Below are positions 7,943 through 15,948 of a DNA stretch of 23,863 bases, in pieces. Origin of the DNA: CAIKZZ01 sp035524495 (lineage in GTDB: Bacteria; Pseudomonadota; Gammaproteobacteria; Steroidobacterales; Steroidobacteraceae). The translations under genes were made by a program, and so were the position numbers. The stretch covers positions 1 through 23,863 of the forward strand of contig DATKOR010000020.1 in NCBI GenBank assembly GCA_035524495.1. Direction: 5' to 3'. The first letter of the stretch is position 1. Every line of letters begins with the position of its first letter. The notes beneath the pieces are model-generated. The model was not told the origin of the DNA, searched no databases, and saw nothing but the letters and a program-made list of their open reading frames with translations.

Positions 7943-8805
7943 GCGAGCGCCCAGGCGAGCCCGACGAGGCCGAGCGCGAGCGCGCCCGCGAGGCGCTGCG
8001 CGCGCCAGGTGCGCGGCGCCGGGAAGCGCCTGAGCGGCAGAGCGAAAAGCGCGCCGCACAGGAATCCGAGCGCGTGCGCGAGGATGTCGGTCCGCGCGTC
8101 CCCGGTCCCGAGCAGCGCGAGCAGCACGAGCGCGGCGACGAGCCCAGCGCCTGCGAGCCCGGCGCGCGTGCGGCGCGTTGCGGCGGGCCAGCGCGCGACC
8201 GCGAGCGCCCCGAGCGCGGCGAACACCGCCGTCGAGGCGCCGAGCGAGGCGCGGCCCGGCGCCATCAGCGCGGCGTTCGCGAGGTTCGCGGCGCCCGCGG
8301 CGAGCACGATCAAGAGCCACGCGACGCCGCTGCCGTAGACGCGCGCGGCGAGCGCGCCGAAGAACGCGCCGAAGCCGATGTTGGCCGCGAGGTGCGAGAG
8401 GTCGGCGTGCAGCGTCAGCGCCGTGACCGCCCGCCACAGCTCCCCGCCGCGCACGCGCGCGCCGTCGAGGACCCCGAGGTCGTACCAGTCCCGGCCGAGC
8501 AGGCCGCGCGCGCTCGCGACGGCGACCATAAATAAGAGGAGCGCGTAGAGGAGCGCCGAGACGAGCGCGCCGGGGTGCAGCAGGTAAGGCACCGGCCGCG
8601 GCCGCGGCCGGTTCTCCTTGAGGTACCGGCCGATCTCGAGCTCGGCGCGCGCGACGTCCGGTTCCGCGACCAGCAGCTGGAAGTCCCCGTGCTCCGCGCT
8701 CATCAGCGGCGGGATGCCGACCGCGAGCAGCACGAGCGCCCGCTCGTCGCACGGCTGCGGCGCCGCCGAGCGGAAGATCTCGATCCACGGGGGTTCCTGG
8801 TCCAC
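7930..8805 (-). CDS. Rhomboid-family intramembrane serine protease
   Basis: The 291-residue product looks like a rhomboid protease, which cuts transmembrane segments within the lipid bilayer. A soluble N-terminal part (about 1-70) resembles the small DUF2007-like domain often seen in such proteins; this is a by-eye impression. About seven hydrophobic segments follow from residue 77. Family signatures are His138-Leu-x-x-Asn142 in the second segment, G-A-S191-T in the fourth (Ser191 the likely nucleophile) and A-His244 in the sixth (general base). Thr192 stands where many rhomboids have Gly. The start is GTG 8805, with no strong Shine-Dalgarno. It is the only minus-strand gene in this flagellar cluster, its 3' end overlaps flgL by 13 bp, and its substrate is unknown. 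Confidence 0.88.
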   Translation of the reverse strand: MDQEPPWIEIFRSAAPQPCDERALVLLAVGIPPLMSAEHGDFQLLVAEPDVARAELEIGRYLKENRPRPRPVPYLLHPGALVSALLYALLLFMVAVASARGLLGRDWYDLGVLDGARVRGGELWRAVTALTLHADLSHLAANIGFGAFFGALAARVYGSGVAWLLIVLAAGAANLANAALMAPGRASLGASTAVFAALGALAVARWPAATRRTRAGLAGAGLVAALVLLALLGTGDARTDILAHALGFLCGALFALPLRRFPAPRTWRAQRLAGALALGLVGLAWALAYWM

Positions 8806-8874
8806 GCCCGGCCAATGTGCTGCCCGGGGGGGCGGACTTCAACGGGGTCCCGGTGCTCCCGGCGGGGCCGGCGC

Positions 8875-8901
8875 TAAAGATAAGCCGCGCGCGCCCGATA
8901 T
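8875..8901 (+). promoter_or_regulatory. Distal sigma28-like promoter upstream of fliC
   Basis: TAAAGATA (8875-8882), 11 bases, CCCGATAT (8894-8901) matches the sigma28 consensus TAAAGTTT-N11-GCCGATAA with a perfect TAAAG core, the exact spacer and CCGATA in the -10. Transcription would start near 8908, right at a GC-rich hairpin (8908-8929), some 220 nt before fliC. It may be a second fliC promoter or may drive a short leader RNA. Confidence 0.5.
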
Positions 8902-8907
8902 CCCGGG

Positions 8908-8929
8908 CAGAGGCCGCCCCGCGGCCCTG
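8908..8929 (+). other. GC-rich hairpin just downstream of distal sigma28-like site
   Basis: CAG, bulged A, GGCCGC, loop CCC, GCGGCC, CTG pair as a 9-bp stem with one bulge. It lies at the predicted 5' end of any RNA from the distal sigma28-like site. No T-tract follows. It could protect the RNA 5' end or act in regulation; this is inference. Confidence 0.45.
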
Positions 8930-9002
8930 CGCGCATCTACCAGCTTCGTGGCGCGCCGACCGTGACCTGGCTCTCAGAACCGGCGCACGACGGTCGCCCA
9001 GT

Positions 9003-9029
9003 TAAAGATCCCCCGGCAGGTACCGATAA
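9003..9029 (+). promoter_or_regulatory. sigma28 (FliA) promoter of fliC
   Basis: TAAAGATC (9003-9010), exactly 11 bases, ACCGATAA (9022-9029) is a very good match to TAAAGTTT-N11-GCCGATAA (TAAAG perfect, CCGATAA perfect). Transcription would start around 9036, giving a leader of about 90 nt. Flagellin genes in gammaproteobacteria are normally FliA-dependent, so motif and context agree. Confidence 0.88.
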
Positions 9030-9049
9030 ATCGTCCGAGTCGATATTTC

Positions 9050-9066
9050 GGCCCGCGCGGCGGGCC
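9050..9066 (+). other. Hairpin in fliC 5' leader
   Basis: GGCCCGC, loop GCG, GCGGGCC form a perfect 7-bp all-GC stem about 15 nt into the predicted fliC leader. Flagellin mRNAs often have stable structured leaders, so a role in stability is possible. No T-run follows. Confidence 0.5.
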
Positions 9067-9128
9067 TAGGGACCAACACCCGAGCCCACGGAACAGCCTA
9101 AGGCCGGAACGTCACCAGGAGCCAACAC

Positions 9129-10778
9129 ATGTCACTAGTCATCAACACCAACATCGCTTCGCTGAACGCGCAGCGCAACCTGTCGAACAACGGCACCTCG
9201 TTGTCGACGTCCCTGCAGCGCCTGTCGTCGGGCCTTCGCATCAACAGCGCGAAGGACGACGCCGCCGGCCTCGCGATCTCTGACCGGTTCACGACCCAGG
9301 TCAACGGCCTGAACCAGGCCGTGCAGAACTCCAACGACGGCATCTCGCTCGCGCAGACCGCCGAAGGCGCTCTCCAGGAGGTCACGAACAACCTGCAGCG
9401 CATCCGCCAGCTCGCGGTGCAGGCCGCCAACGCGACCAACAGCGCCTCCGACCGCTCGGCGCTCGACGCCGAAGTGCAGCAGCGCATCGCGGAAATCAAC
9501 CGCATCGCGACCCAGACCTCGTTCAACAACCAGAACGTGCTCGACGGCTCGTTCGGCAACGCGACCTTCCAGGTCGGTGCCAACGTCGGCCAGACGATCA
9601 CGGTCGGCCTCAGCACGAGCACCAAGACGCAGGACATCGGCTCGTTCGTGAACTCGACCGGCACGGCGTCGAACACGCTGACTGCCGTCGCGGGCACCTC
9701 GGGCACGGCCGCGATCACCAACGGCACCTACACCGGCGTCAGCTCGGCCCAGTTCACCGGCTCGAACTTCACGTTGAACGGCATCCAGGTCGCCAACTCC
9801 TCGAACTACGCGGGCACGACGGTCGTCAACGGCGTCAACGCGCAGGACAACACCAGCGCCTACGCCAAGGCCGCGGCGATCAACGCCTCGGGCATCGCCG
9901 GCGTCCAGGCCAGTGCCGGCGACACGCAGACCTTCGCCGCGACCGGCGGCACGGCGGGCACGGCCGATTTCCTCGCGGTCACGAGCGCGCTGAGCGCGGC
10001 GGGCGGCACGGTATCGGCGAACTACGCGCTGACGATCAACGGCACGACGGTGCTGAACTTCAACCCGGCCGCGGCCGCGATCGGCACCAACAATGCGATC
10101 GGCACGACCACCGTCGGCGTCAGCATCGACAGCGCCGTGCAGTCGATCAACCAGTTCTCGAACCAGACCGGCGTCGTTGCCTCGAAGGTCAACGGCAACC
10201 TGCAGCTGACCGCTGCGGACGGGCGCAACATCGTCGTCAGCGAGGCCGTCACGGGCCTCGACGGCAATGCGGCGGCCGGTGCCGCGACCCTGAAGAGCGC
10301 GTTCAGCTCGCTCGCCGAGACGGCGCAGGGCACGGCGGCCTCGGTCACCCAGGCGCAGACCTACCGCGGCCAGATCACGATCCAGTCGGCGAATGCGGTG
10401 TCGGTTGGCGGCACGCAGACGGTCGCGGGCTTCTCGGGCACGACGACGCTGCTCGCGGTGCAGAGCAACCTCGCCTCGCAGAACGTCACGACGGTGCAGA
10501 ACGCGGACAACACGATCCAGTCGGTTGACGCAGCCCTGACCTCGATCGACAACCTGCGCGGCACCTTCGGCGCGATCCAGAACCGCTTCCAGTCCACGAT
10601 CGCGAACCTGAGCACGACGGTCGAGAACCTGACCGCCGCGCGCAGCCGGATCCAGGACGCGGACTTTGCGGCCGAGACCTCGAACCTGACCCGCGCGCAG
10701 ATCCTGCAGCAGGCCGGTACGTCGGTGCTCGCGCAGGCGAATGCGCTGCCCCAGGGCGTGCTGAAGCTCCTGCAGTAA
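9129..10778 (+). CDS. fliC: Flagellin, filament subunit FliC
   Basis: This is the only flagellin in the window, 549 residues. The conserved N-terminal D0/D1 part (about 1-165) includes 'MSLVINTNIASLNAQRNL', 'LQRLSSGLRINSAKDDAAGL' and 'LQRIRQLAVQAANATNS'. The last is the TLR5-recognised type of sequence found in beta/gamma flagellins. The C-terminal D1/D0 (about 465-549) has 'VENLTAARSRIQDADFAAET' and ends '…GVLKLLQ'. The variable centre contains two copies resembling the flagellin IN motif, one around 'FTLNGIQV…AAAINASGIAGVQAS' and a clearer one around 'ALTINGTTVLNF…INQFSNQTGVVAS' followed by 'GNLQLTAADGRNIV'. The Shine-Dalgarno is AGGAG, and a sigma28 promoter lies 100 bp upstream. Confidence 0.98.
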   Translation: MSLVINTNIASLNAQRNLSNNGTSLSTSLQRLSSGLRINSAKDDAAGLAISDRFTTQVNGLNQAVQNSNDGISLAQTAEGALQEVTNNLQRIRQLAVQAANATNSASDRSALDAEVQQRIAEINRIATQTSFNNQNVLDGSFGNATFQVGANVGQTITVGLSTSTKTQDIGSFVNSTGTASNTLTAVAGTSGTAAITNGTYTGVSSAQFTGSNFTLNGIQVANSSNYAGTTVVNGVNAQDNTSAYAKAAAINASGIAGVQASAGDTQTFAATGGTAGTADFLAVTSALSAAGGTVSANYALTINGTTVLNFNPAAAAIGTNNAIGTTTVGVSIDSAVQSINQFSNQTGVVASKVNGNLQLTAADGRNIVVSEAVTGLDGNAAAGAATLKSAFSSLAETAQGTAASVTQAQTYRGQITIQSANAVSVGGTQTVAGFSGTTTLLAVQSNLASQNVTTVQNADNTIQSVDAALTSIDNLRGTFGAIQNRFQSTIANLSTTVENLTAARSRIQDADFAAETSNLTRAQILQQAGTSVLAQANALPQGVLKLLQ

Positions 10779-10831
10779 GACGATCGAATGGTTCGGCTTC
10801 AAGAGGAGGCCGTAGAGTTGGATCAAGCCTA

Positions 10832-10893
10832 GAGGCGGGTGACCCCGCCTCAGCACGGAGCCCGGGCACGGATGGCCCGGGACGCTGAGGTGG
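10832..10893 (+). terminator. Overlapping inverted repeats after fliC (terminator-like, no T-tract)
   Basis: Hairpin A is GAGGCGGG (10832-10839), TGAC, CCCGCCTC (10844-10851). Hairpin B is CCCGGGC (10861-10867), 7-nt loop, GCCCGGG (10875-10881). A longer outer stem pairs CCGCCTCAGC (10845-10854) with GCTGAGGTGG (10884-10893) with one G-U pair, enclosing B. The outer stem uses the same bases as the 3' arm of A, so the two folds exclude each other. No T-run follows either one. The element may end or process the abundant fliC mRNA or attenuate flaG. Confidence 0.6.
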
Positions 10894-10936
10894 TCCGTTA
10901 CGCTGCCGGCCCTGTCGAAAGATATGGGATTGAGTC

Positions 10937-11356
10937 ATGGCCAACGGTGTGAACAACGTAGGGTCCCCGACGCCGAACGCGGTGGCCGCTGTGCATCCGG
11001 CGGCTCCCGCGGGAAGCGTCGCGCCCGTCCCGGCAGGCCCGCTGCTGCCGGTGGGCGGCAAGCCCGCTCCGCAGGCCGGCGACCCGTTGCCGGCGGCCCG
11101 CGCGGCGGAGGCCGCGCCGCAGCTGATCCAGCTGCAGGCGGCGGTCGACGGGGTCAACCGGTTCCTGCGCGACACGCAGCGGCAGATTCTCTTTCAGGTC
11201 AACATGAAGAGCGGGCAGACCGTGGTGACGATCGTCAACCCCGCGACCGGCGAGGTGATTCGGCAGATTCCGTCGGCCGACGTGCTCGCGGCGGCCCAGA
11301 ACCTGCAGCAGGCGGGCATGCCGCTCGCGGGACTGTTCATCGACCAGCGCGCCTAG
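10937..11356 (+). CDS. flaG: FlaG family flagellar protein
   Basis: The 139-residue product has a Pro/Ala-rich variable N-terminal half (to about residue 50) and a C-terminal FlaG domain. The domain shows 'LQAAVDGVNRFL', 'ILFQVNMKSGQTVVTIVNP', 'TGEVIRQIPSADVL' and a terminal 'AGLFIDQRA'. FlaG is found next to fliD in many polar-flagellate bacteria, and in some (Pseudomonas, Vibrio, Campylobacter) it influences filament length; its exact biochemical role is not settled. The GGGATTGAG before ATG 10937 gives only a modest Shine-Dalgarno. It lies 158 nt after fliC, behind the inverted-repeat element, and 74 nt before fliD. Confidence 0.92.
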   Translation: MANGVNNVGSPTPNAVAAVHPAAPAGSVAPVPAGPLLPVGGKPAPQAGDPLPAARAAEAAPQLIQLQAAVDGVNRFLRDTQRQILFQVNMKSGQTVVTIVNPATGEVIRQIPSADVLAAAQNLQQAGMPLAGLFIDQRA

Positions 11357-11384
11357 GCTGGCGCGGCACCGCGCAGCGGCGGCG

Positions 11385-11400
11385 TGGTACGGATCTTGCT
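11385..11400 (+). promoter_or_regulatory. sigma54 promoter of fliD
   Basis: TGGTACGGATCTTGCT matches the sigma54 (RpoN) consensus TGGCACG-N4-TTGCW at all but one position, with the GG and GC exactly 12 bases apart. Transcription would begin near 11411, about 20 nt before the fliD ATG. It implies that fliD and the downstream chaperone genes can be expressed separately from fliC-flaG under FleQ or FleR control. Confidence 0.85.
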
Positions 11401-11430
11401 TGACAGTAGCCGGACCCACCCAGGCGATCT

Positions 11431-12933
11431 ATGAGTAGCATCCTTCCCAGCAGCCTCGCGTCCGGTACGCCAGCGACGACGCCCGCCGCATCGACGGGCG
11501 GCACGGCGCTGACGGGCGCCGGCGGCCAGGGCACCGTGTCCTCGACCGGCCTCGGCTCGGGCCTCGACATCAACAGCATCGTCGCGCAGCTGGTCGCCGC
11601 CGAGGGCAATGGTCCTACGCAGCTGATCAACAGCAAGACCTCGGCGATCAACGCCCAGCTGTCCGCCTATGGCCAGTTCCAGGCGGCCGTCTCGGCGCTG
11701 CAGGCCTCGCTCGCGACGCTCGCGAGCCCCACCCAGTTCCAGAACAACGCGGCGACCGTCACCGACACGAGCATCGCCGCGGCAACCGCCGATTCGACCG
11801 CGGCCGCCGGCAGCTACAGCCTCCAGGTCCTGCAGCTCGCGCAGGGGACCCAGCTGATCTCCGGCCCGGTCGCGACTTCCGGTACCGCGGTCGGCACCGG
11901 CACGCTCACGATCAAGGTCGGCACGACCTCGATCCCGGTCACGATCACCTCGAGCAACAATAACCTCGCCGGGATCGCCGCCGCGATCAGCAGCGCCGGC
12001 GCGACCCAGGGCATCGCGGCGTCGCTCCTCACCGCCAACGACGGCGTCCACCTCGTGCTGACGAGCGCCGCGACCGGCGCGGTCAACGCGGTCACGGTCA
12101 CGCAGTCGGGCGGGGACGGCGGATTGGCGAGCCTCGTCTACGACCCGGCCAACTCGAACACCCCGCTGACGCTGCAGCAGGGGGCGCAGGACGCCCGGGT
12201 GAAGCTCGACGGCTACACCTACAACAGCTCGAGCAACGTCGTTACGGGGCTGCTGACCGGCGTGACGCTTAACCTGAAGGCGCCGTCGGCCGCCAACACG
12301 CCCACCACGCTATCAATCGCCGTCGACCACAGCGCGGCCCAGCAGGCGGTGCAGAGCTTCGTGACCAGCTACAACACGGTCGCAAACGCGGTCGCGCAGC
12401 TGTCGAGCTACAACGCGACGACCGGCAGCGCCGGCCCGCTGCTCGGCGACGGGCTCTTGAACTCGTTCGTGAGCCAGGTCAACAACGTGCTCGACACGTC
12501 GGTCGCCTCGCTGAAGAACGGCCCGTTCAGCACGCTCGCCGAGATCGGCATCGTCGCCAATACCGACGGCACGCTGAGCTCCGACCCGGCCAAGCTCAAC
12601 ACCGCGGTCAGCAACAACTACGCCTCGCTTGCGCAGCTCTTCTCGGGCACGGGCGGCGTCGCAACGAAGCTCAATGACCTGCTGACCGAATACACGCAGC
12701 CGACCACCGGGATCCTCGCGCAACAGACGAACAGCCTGCAGCAGAACCTCAAGGACCTGGCGACGCAGAAGACGGCGCTCAACCAGCGGCTCGCGGACCT
12801 GCAGGCGCAGCTGTATGCGCAATACAATGCGATGGACGCGCTGGTCGCTCAGCTGAAGAACACCGGCACGTCGGTCCAAGCGCAGCTCGACTCGATCTAC
12901 TACCCGGGCAAGGCAAGCACGGCCGTCCCGTAA
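11431..12933 (+). CDS. fliD: Filament cap protein FliD (HAP2)
   Basis: FliD forms the cap at the filament tip and helps incoming flagellin to polymerise. The 500-residue product has a Ser/Thr/Ala-rich leader of about 35 residues, then the FliD N-terminal signature 'STGLGSGLDINSIVAQLVAA'. Next come 'SAINAQLSAYGQFQAAVSAL' and IN-type repeats in the middle ('NLAGIAAAISSAGATQGIAA'). The C-terminal part has 'LAEIGIVANTDGTLSSDPAK' and a coiled-coil region near 430-480 ending in 'QYNAMDALVAQLKNTGTSVQAQL' (part of the signature). Its sigma54 promoter lies just upstream, and fliS follows after 27 nt. Confidence 0.96.
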   Translation: MSSILPSSLASGTPATTPAASTGGTALTGAGGQGTVSSTGLGSGLDINSIVAQLVAAEGNGPTQLINSKTSAINAQLSAYGQFQAAVSALQASLATLASPTQFQNNAATVTDTSIAAATADSTAAAGSYSLQVLQLAQGTQLISGPVATSGTAVGTGTLTIKVGTTSIPVTITSSNNNLAGIAAAISSAGATQGIAASLLTANDGVHLVLTSAATGAVNAVTVTQSGGDGGLASLVYDPANSNTPLTLQQGAQDARVKLDGYTYNSSSNVVTGLLTGVTLNLKAPSAANTPTTLSIAVDHSAAQQAVQSFVTSYNTVANAVAQLSSYNATTGSAGPLLGDGLLNSFVSQVNNVLDTSVASLKNGPFSTLAEIGIVANTDGTLSSDPAKLNTAVSNNYASLAQLFSGTGGVATKLNDLLTEYTQPTTGILAQQTNSLQQNLKDLATQKTALNQRLADLQAQLYAQYNAMDALVAQLKNTGTSVQAQLDSIYYPGKASTAVP

Positions 12934-12960
12934 CGCCTCTCACCAAGGAACCGCAATCTC

Positions 12961-13395
12961 ATGAATCCCGGCGCCCAGCAAGCACTGAAGAACTACCAGA
13001 CCGTCGGCGCCCACACGCAGGTCGCTTCCGCCGATCCCTATAAGCTCGTCAGCCTCCTGCTCGCCAACGTCCTCGAGCGGCTCGCGGTCGCGCGCGGCCA
13101 CATGGAGCGGCGCGAGATCGCGCGCAAGGGCGAGCAGATCTCGAAGGCGATCGCCGTGATCAGCGCCCTCGACGCCAGCCTCAACTTCGAGCTCGGCGGC
13201 GAAATCGCCCAGAACCTGCACAGCCTCTACGAGTACATGTGCCTGCGCCTCGTCAACGCGAACCTGAACGACGAGCTCGCCGGGCTCGACGAAGTGAGCA
13301 CGCTGACGCGCACGATCAAGGACGGCTGGGACGGCATCGCCGGCACCCCGCGGCCGCCCGTCGCCGCGCCGAGCGCCGCGGTCCCGGCGCCGTGA
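12961..13395 (+). CDS. fliS: Flagellin export chaperone FliS
   Basis: FliS binds the C-terminal end of flagellin in the cytoplasm and keeps it unfolded until export. The 144-residue product shows 'LKNYQTVGAHTQVASADPYKLVSLLL', characteristic of the FliS N-terminal helices (given in part), and 'GEQISKAIAVISALDASLNF', 'LYEYMCLRLVNANLND' typical of the helical bundle. A Pro/Ala tail of about 17 residues at the C-terminus is longer than usual. An AAGGAA lies about 10 bases before ATG 12961. The stop overlaps the GTG of the next gene (GTGA), implying translational coupling. Confidence 0.95.
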   Translation: MNPGAQQALKNYQTVGAHTQVASADPYKLVSLLLANVLERLAVARGHMERREIARKGEQISKAIAVISALDASLNFELGGEIAQNLHSLYEYMCLRLVNANLNDELAGLDEVSTLTRTIKDGWDGIAGTPRPPVAAPSAAVPAP

Positions 13396-13739
13396 GCGCC
13401 GTCGCCCGCGAGCTGACGGCCGGCCGGGCCGCCGAGTTCGGGCTGCTGCTCGAGCTCACCGAGTCGCTGAAGGCGCGGCTCGAGAAGGGCGAGTGGGGCC
13501 AGGCGGCGCAGCTCGAGCTCGAGCGGCGCAAGCTGATCGAACGCGTGTTCGACGTGGTGCCGGCGGCCTCGGAGCTGCCGGTGCTGACGGCGACGCTGCG
13601 CGAGGTCGTGCGCATCAACGACGAGCTGATCGGGCTCGCCGAGCATCGCCGCCGCGCGGTGGCGCGCGAGCTCGACCTGCTGGCGGTCGGCCGCGAGGCC
13701 CACCGCGCCTACCAGGGCGCAGGTGGCCGGCGCCCGTGA
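13392..13739 (+). CDS. fliT: FliT-like flagellar chaperone
   Basis: The 115-residue, mostly helical, highly charged product begins at GTG 13392, which overlaps the fliS stop as GTGA. The frame is open further upstream inside fliS, but that part is only a shadow of fliS. It has the loose FliT pattern: 'LLLELTESLKARLEKGEWGQ' followed by 'LELERRKLIERVF', and later helices ending in a basic tail. FliT-type proteins, placed after fliS in this order, chaperone FliD and in enterics also restrain the master regulator. Sequence conservation in this family is low, so the call depends on position plus the short motif. Confidence 0.78.
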   Translation: MSAVARELTAGRAAEFGLLLELTESLKARLEKGEWGQAAQLELERRKLIERVFDVVPAASELPVLTATLREVVRINDELIGLAEHRRRAVARELDLLAVGREAHRAYQGAGGRRP

Positions 13740-14299
13740 CCGCGCGCTTCGAGGGTCTCGGTTACACCGACGCCCTGCCGCTCGGGTTTGAACGGCTCGC
13801 CGAGCTCCCCGACGCCGCCGCTCTCGGCGGCATCGCGCTCGAGAACCACCAGGTGCTCGTCGCCGACGCCTCGCTCGACGAGCAGCGCCCGCACTCCGAG
13901 AAGAAGTCCGACGAGGAACCCGAGCTCGCCGAGGACCTGCAGCGGCTCGAGTCGAAGGTCAACGTCCTGATCCAGCTGGTCGCGCGGCTGCTCAACCGCG
14001 CGACCACGCTGCCGCCGGTGCGCAGCATCCGCCTGCATGCCTCGGGGCTCGAGTGGCGCATCGACGACGAGGAAGTGCAGCCGGGGACGGGCGTCGTCGA
14101 GCTGCACGTCAGCCGGCATTTCCCGCAGCCGCTGCGCCTGCCCGGCCGCATCGAGGGCGTGGCGAGCGACGACGGCGGACGCTGGGTCGGATTTCGCTTC
14201 GAGGGACTGACGCCGTCGGTCACCGAGCTCCTCGAGCGGATGATCTTCCGTCACCACCGGCGTCTCGTCGCCGGCACGCGCAGCGCGCCGCGCAGCTGA
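13736..14299 (+). CDS. Atypical PilZ (tPilZ / XC6012-like) protein
   Basis: The 187-residue product starts at GTG 13736, overlapping the fliT stop as GTGA. It has an N-terminal 'YTDALPLGFERLAELP' segment, an acidic stretch, a predicted coiled coil with heptads at about 60-87 ('LAEDLQRLESKVNVLIQLVA') and a beta-rich PilZ-like C-terminal half. The layout recalls the tetrameric tPilZ family typified by Xanthomonas XC6012. Canonical c-di-GMP residues (RxxxR, then D/NxSxxG) are not intact: the equivalent stretch is 'RLHASGLEW', with His and Glu at two key positions. It probably does not bind c-di-GMP in the classic way. Its position after fliT suggests a motility role, mechanism unknown. Confidence 0.75.
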   Translation: MTARFEGLGYTDALPLGFERLAELPDAAALGGIALENHQVLVADASLDEQRPHSEKKSDEEPELAEDLQRLESKVNVLIQLVARLLNRATTLPPVRSIRLHASGLEWRIDDEEVQPGTGVVELHVSRHFPQPLRLPGRIEGVASDDGGRWVGFRFEGLTPSVTELLERMIFRHHRRLVAGTRSAPRS

Positions 14300-14548
14300 G
14301 TCGCGAGCGCCGCGTGCGCGTTGCGGGATTTTGAGGGCAGCGCACTCAGGGTTGAATGCACAGCCCGTTCAGGGGATCCCCGAAGCGAATAACGGGGACC
14401 CCGCCTATATCGAGCGCGGCCCGGCATTTCGTAGCATCTGCCTGCATGATGAGACAGCCCAGCTGTTTCAGATGCTTAGGAAACAAACCTAGAACACGAC
14501 TGCATTGGATGCAGACGTCGGCCGCAACGGCCTGAGGGGCGCCGCACG
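14300..14548 (+). promoter_or_regulatory. fleQ upstream region with several dyads
   Basis: This 249-bp gene-free stretch precedes fleQ and is visibly less GC-rich than its flanks. It holds TCCCCG-10 nt-CGGGGA near 14377-14398, a long imperfect dyad at 14444-14475 and a perfect small dyad CTGCAT-TGG-ATGCAG at 14500-14514. The fleQ Shine-Dalgarno GAGGGG is near 14533. I found no convincing sigma70 or sigma54 promoter by eye. A promoter must be near, because tPilZ ends 249 nt earlier. Confidence 0.6.
14444..14475 (+). promoter_or_regulatory. 32-bp imperfect palindrome upstream of fleQ
   Basis: GCAT-GA-TGAGACAGC, centre CCA, GCTGTTTCA-G-ATGC. Thirteen base pairs form, one of them a G-U/mismatch, with a small asymmetric bulge. 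Such a dyad about 75-105 bp before the master activator could be an operator or a leader hairpin. No T-run follows, so a terminator for the previous operon is less likely. Which protein binds, if any, is unknown. Confidence 0.5.
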
Positions 14549-15910
<1,362 letters not shown>

Positions 15911-15912
15911 GG

Positions 15913-15932
15913 GGCGTCGAGAACTCGACGCC
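15913..15932 (+). terminator. Terminator-like hairpin right after fleQ
   Basis: GGCGTCGA, loop GAAC, TCGACGCC form a perfect 8-bp stem starting two bases after the fleQ stop. A GC-rich hexamer repeat follows rather than T residues. It may be a Rho-assisted or 3'-end-protecting structure that separates fleQ from fleSR, consistent with the separate sigma54 promoter before fleS. Confidence 0.55.
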
Positions 15933-15948
15933 GGCGCCGGCGCCGGCG
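15931..15948. repeat. Tandem CCGGCG hexamer, three copies
   Basis: Three perfect CCGGCG units directly abut the fleQ 3' hairpin and share its last two bases. They are followed by another small dyad, CGGCC-GACC-GGCCG. This is a simple-sequence tract with no coding role, and its length might vary between strains. Confidence 0.7.

Larger units (their letters stand above)
8806..9128 (+). promoter_or_regulatory. rhomboid-fliC divergent intergenic control region
   Basis: This 323-bp gap separates the divergent rhomboid and fliC genes. I see two plus-strand sigma28-type motifs (listed separately), a hairpin at 8908-8929, a hairpin in the fliC leader at 9050-9066 and the fliC Shine-Dalgarno AGGAG at 9117-9121, seven bases before the ATG. 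Short open frames across the gap have no recognisable product. No clear minus-strand promoter for the rhomboid gene was found. Confidence 0.7.

Noticed and set aside
8817..9005. Small ORFs in the rhomboid-fliC gap
   Set aside because: No ribosome-binding site or recognisable motif, and they overlap the sigma28 promoter boxes.
14300..14340. Terminator after the tPilZ gene (GC-rich repeats followed by ATTTTG)
   Set aside because: Only a 4-bp GCGC stem can be paired cleanly and the T-run is four bases; not enough to call.
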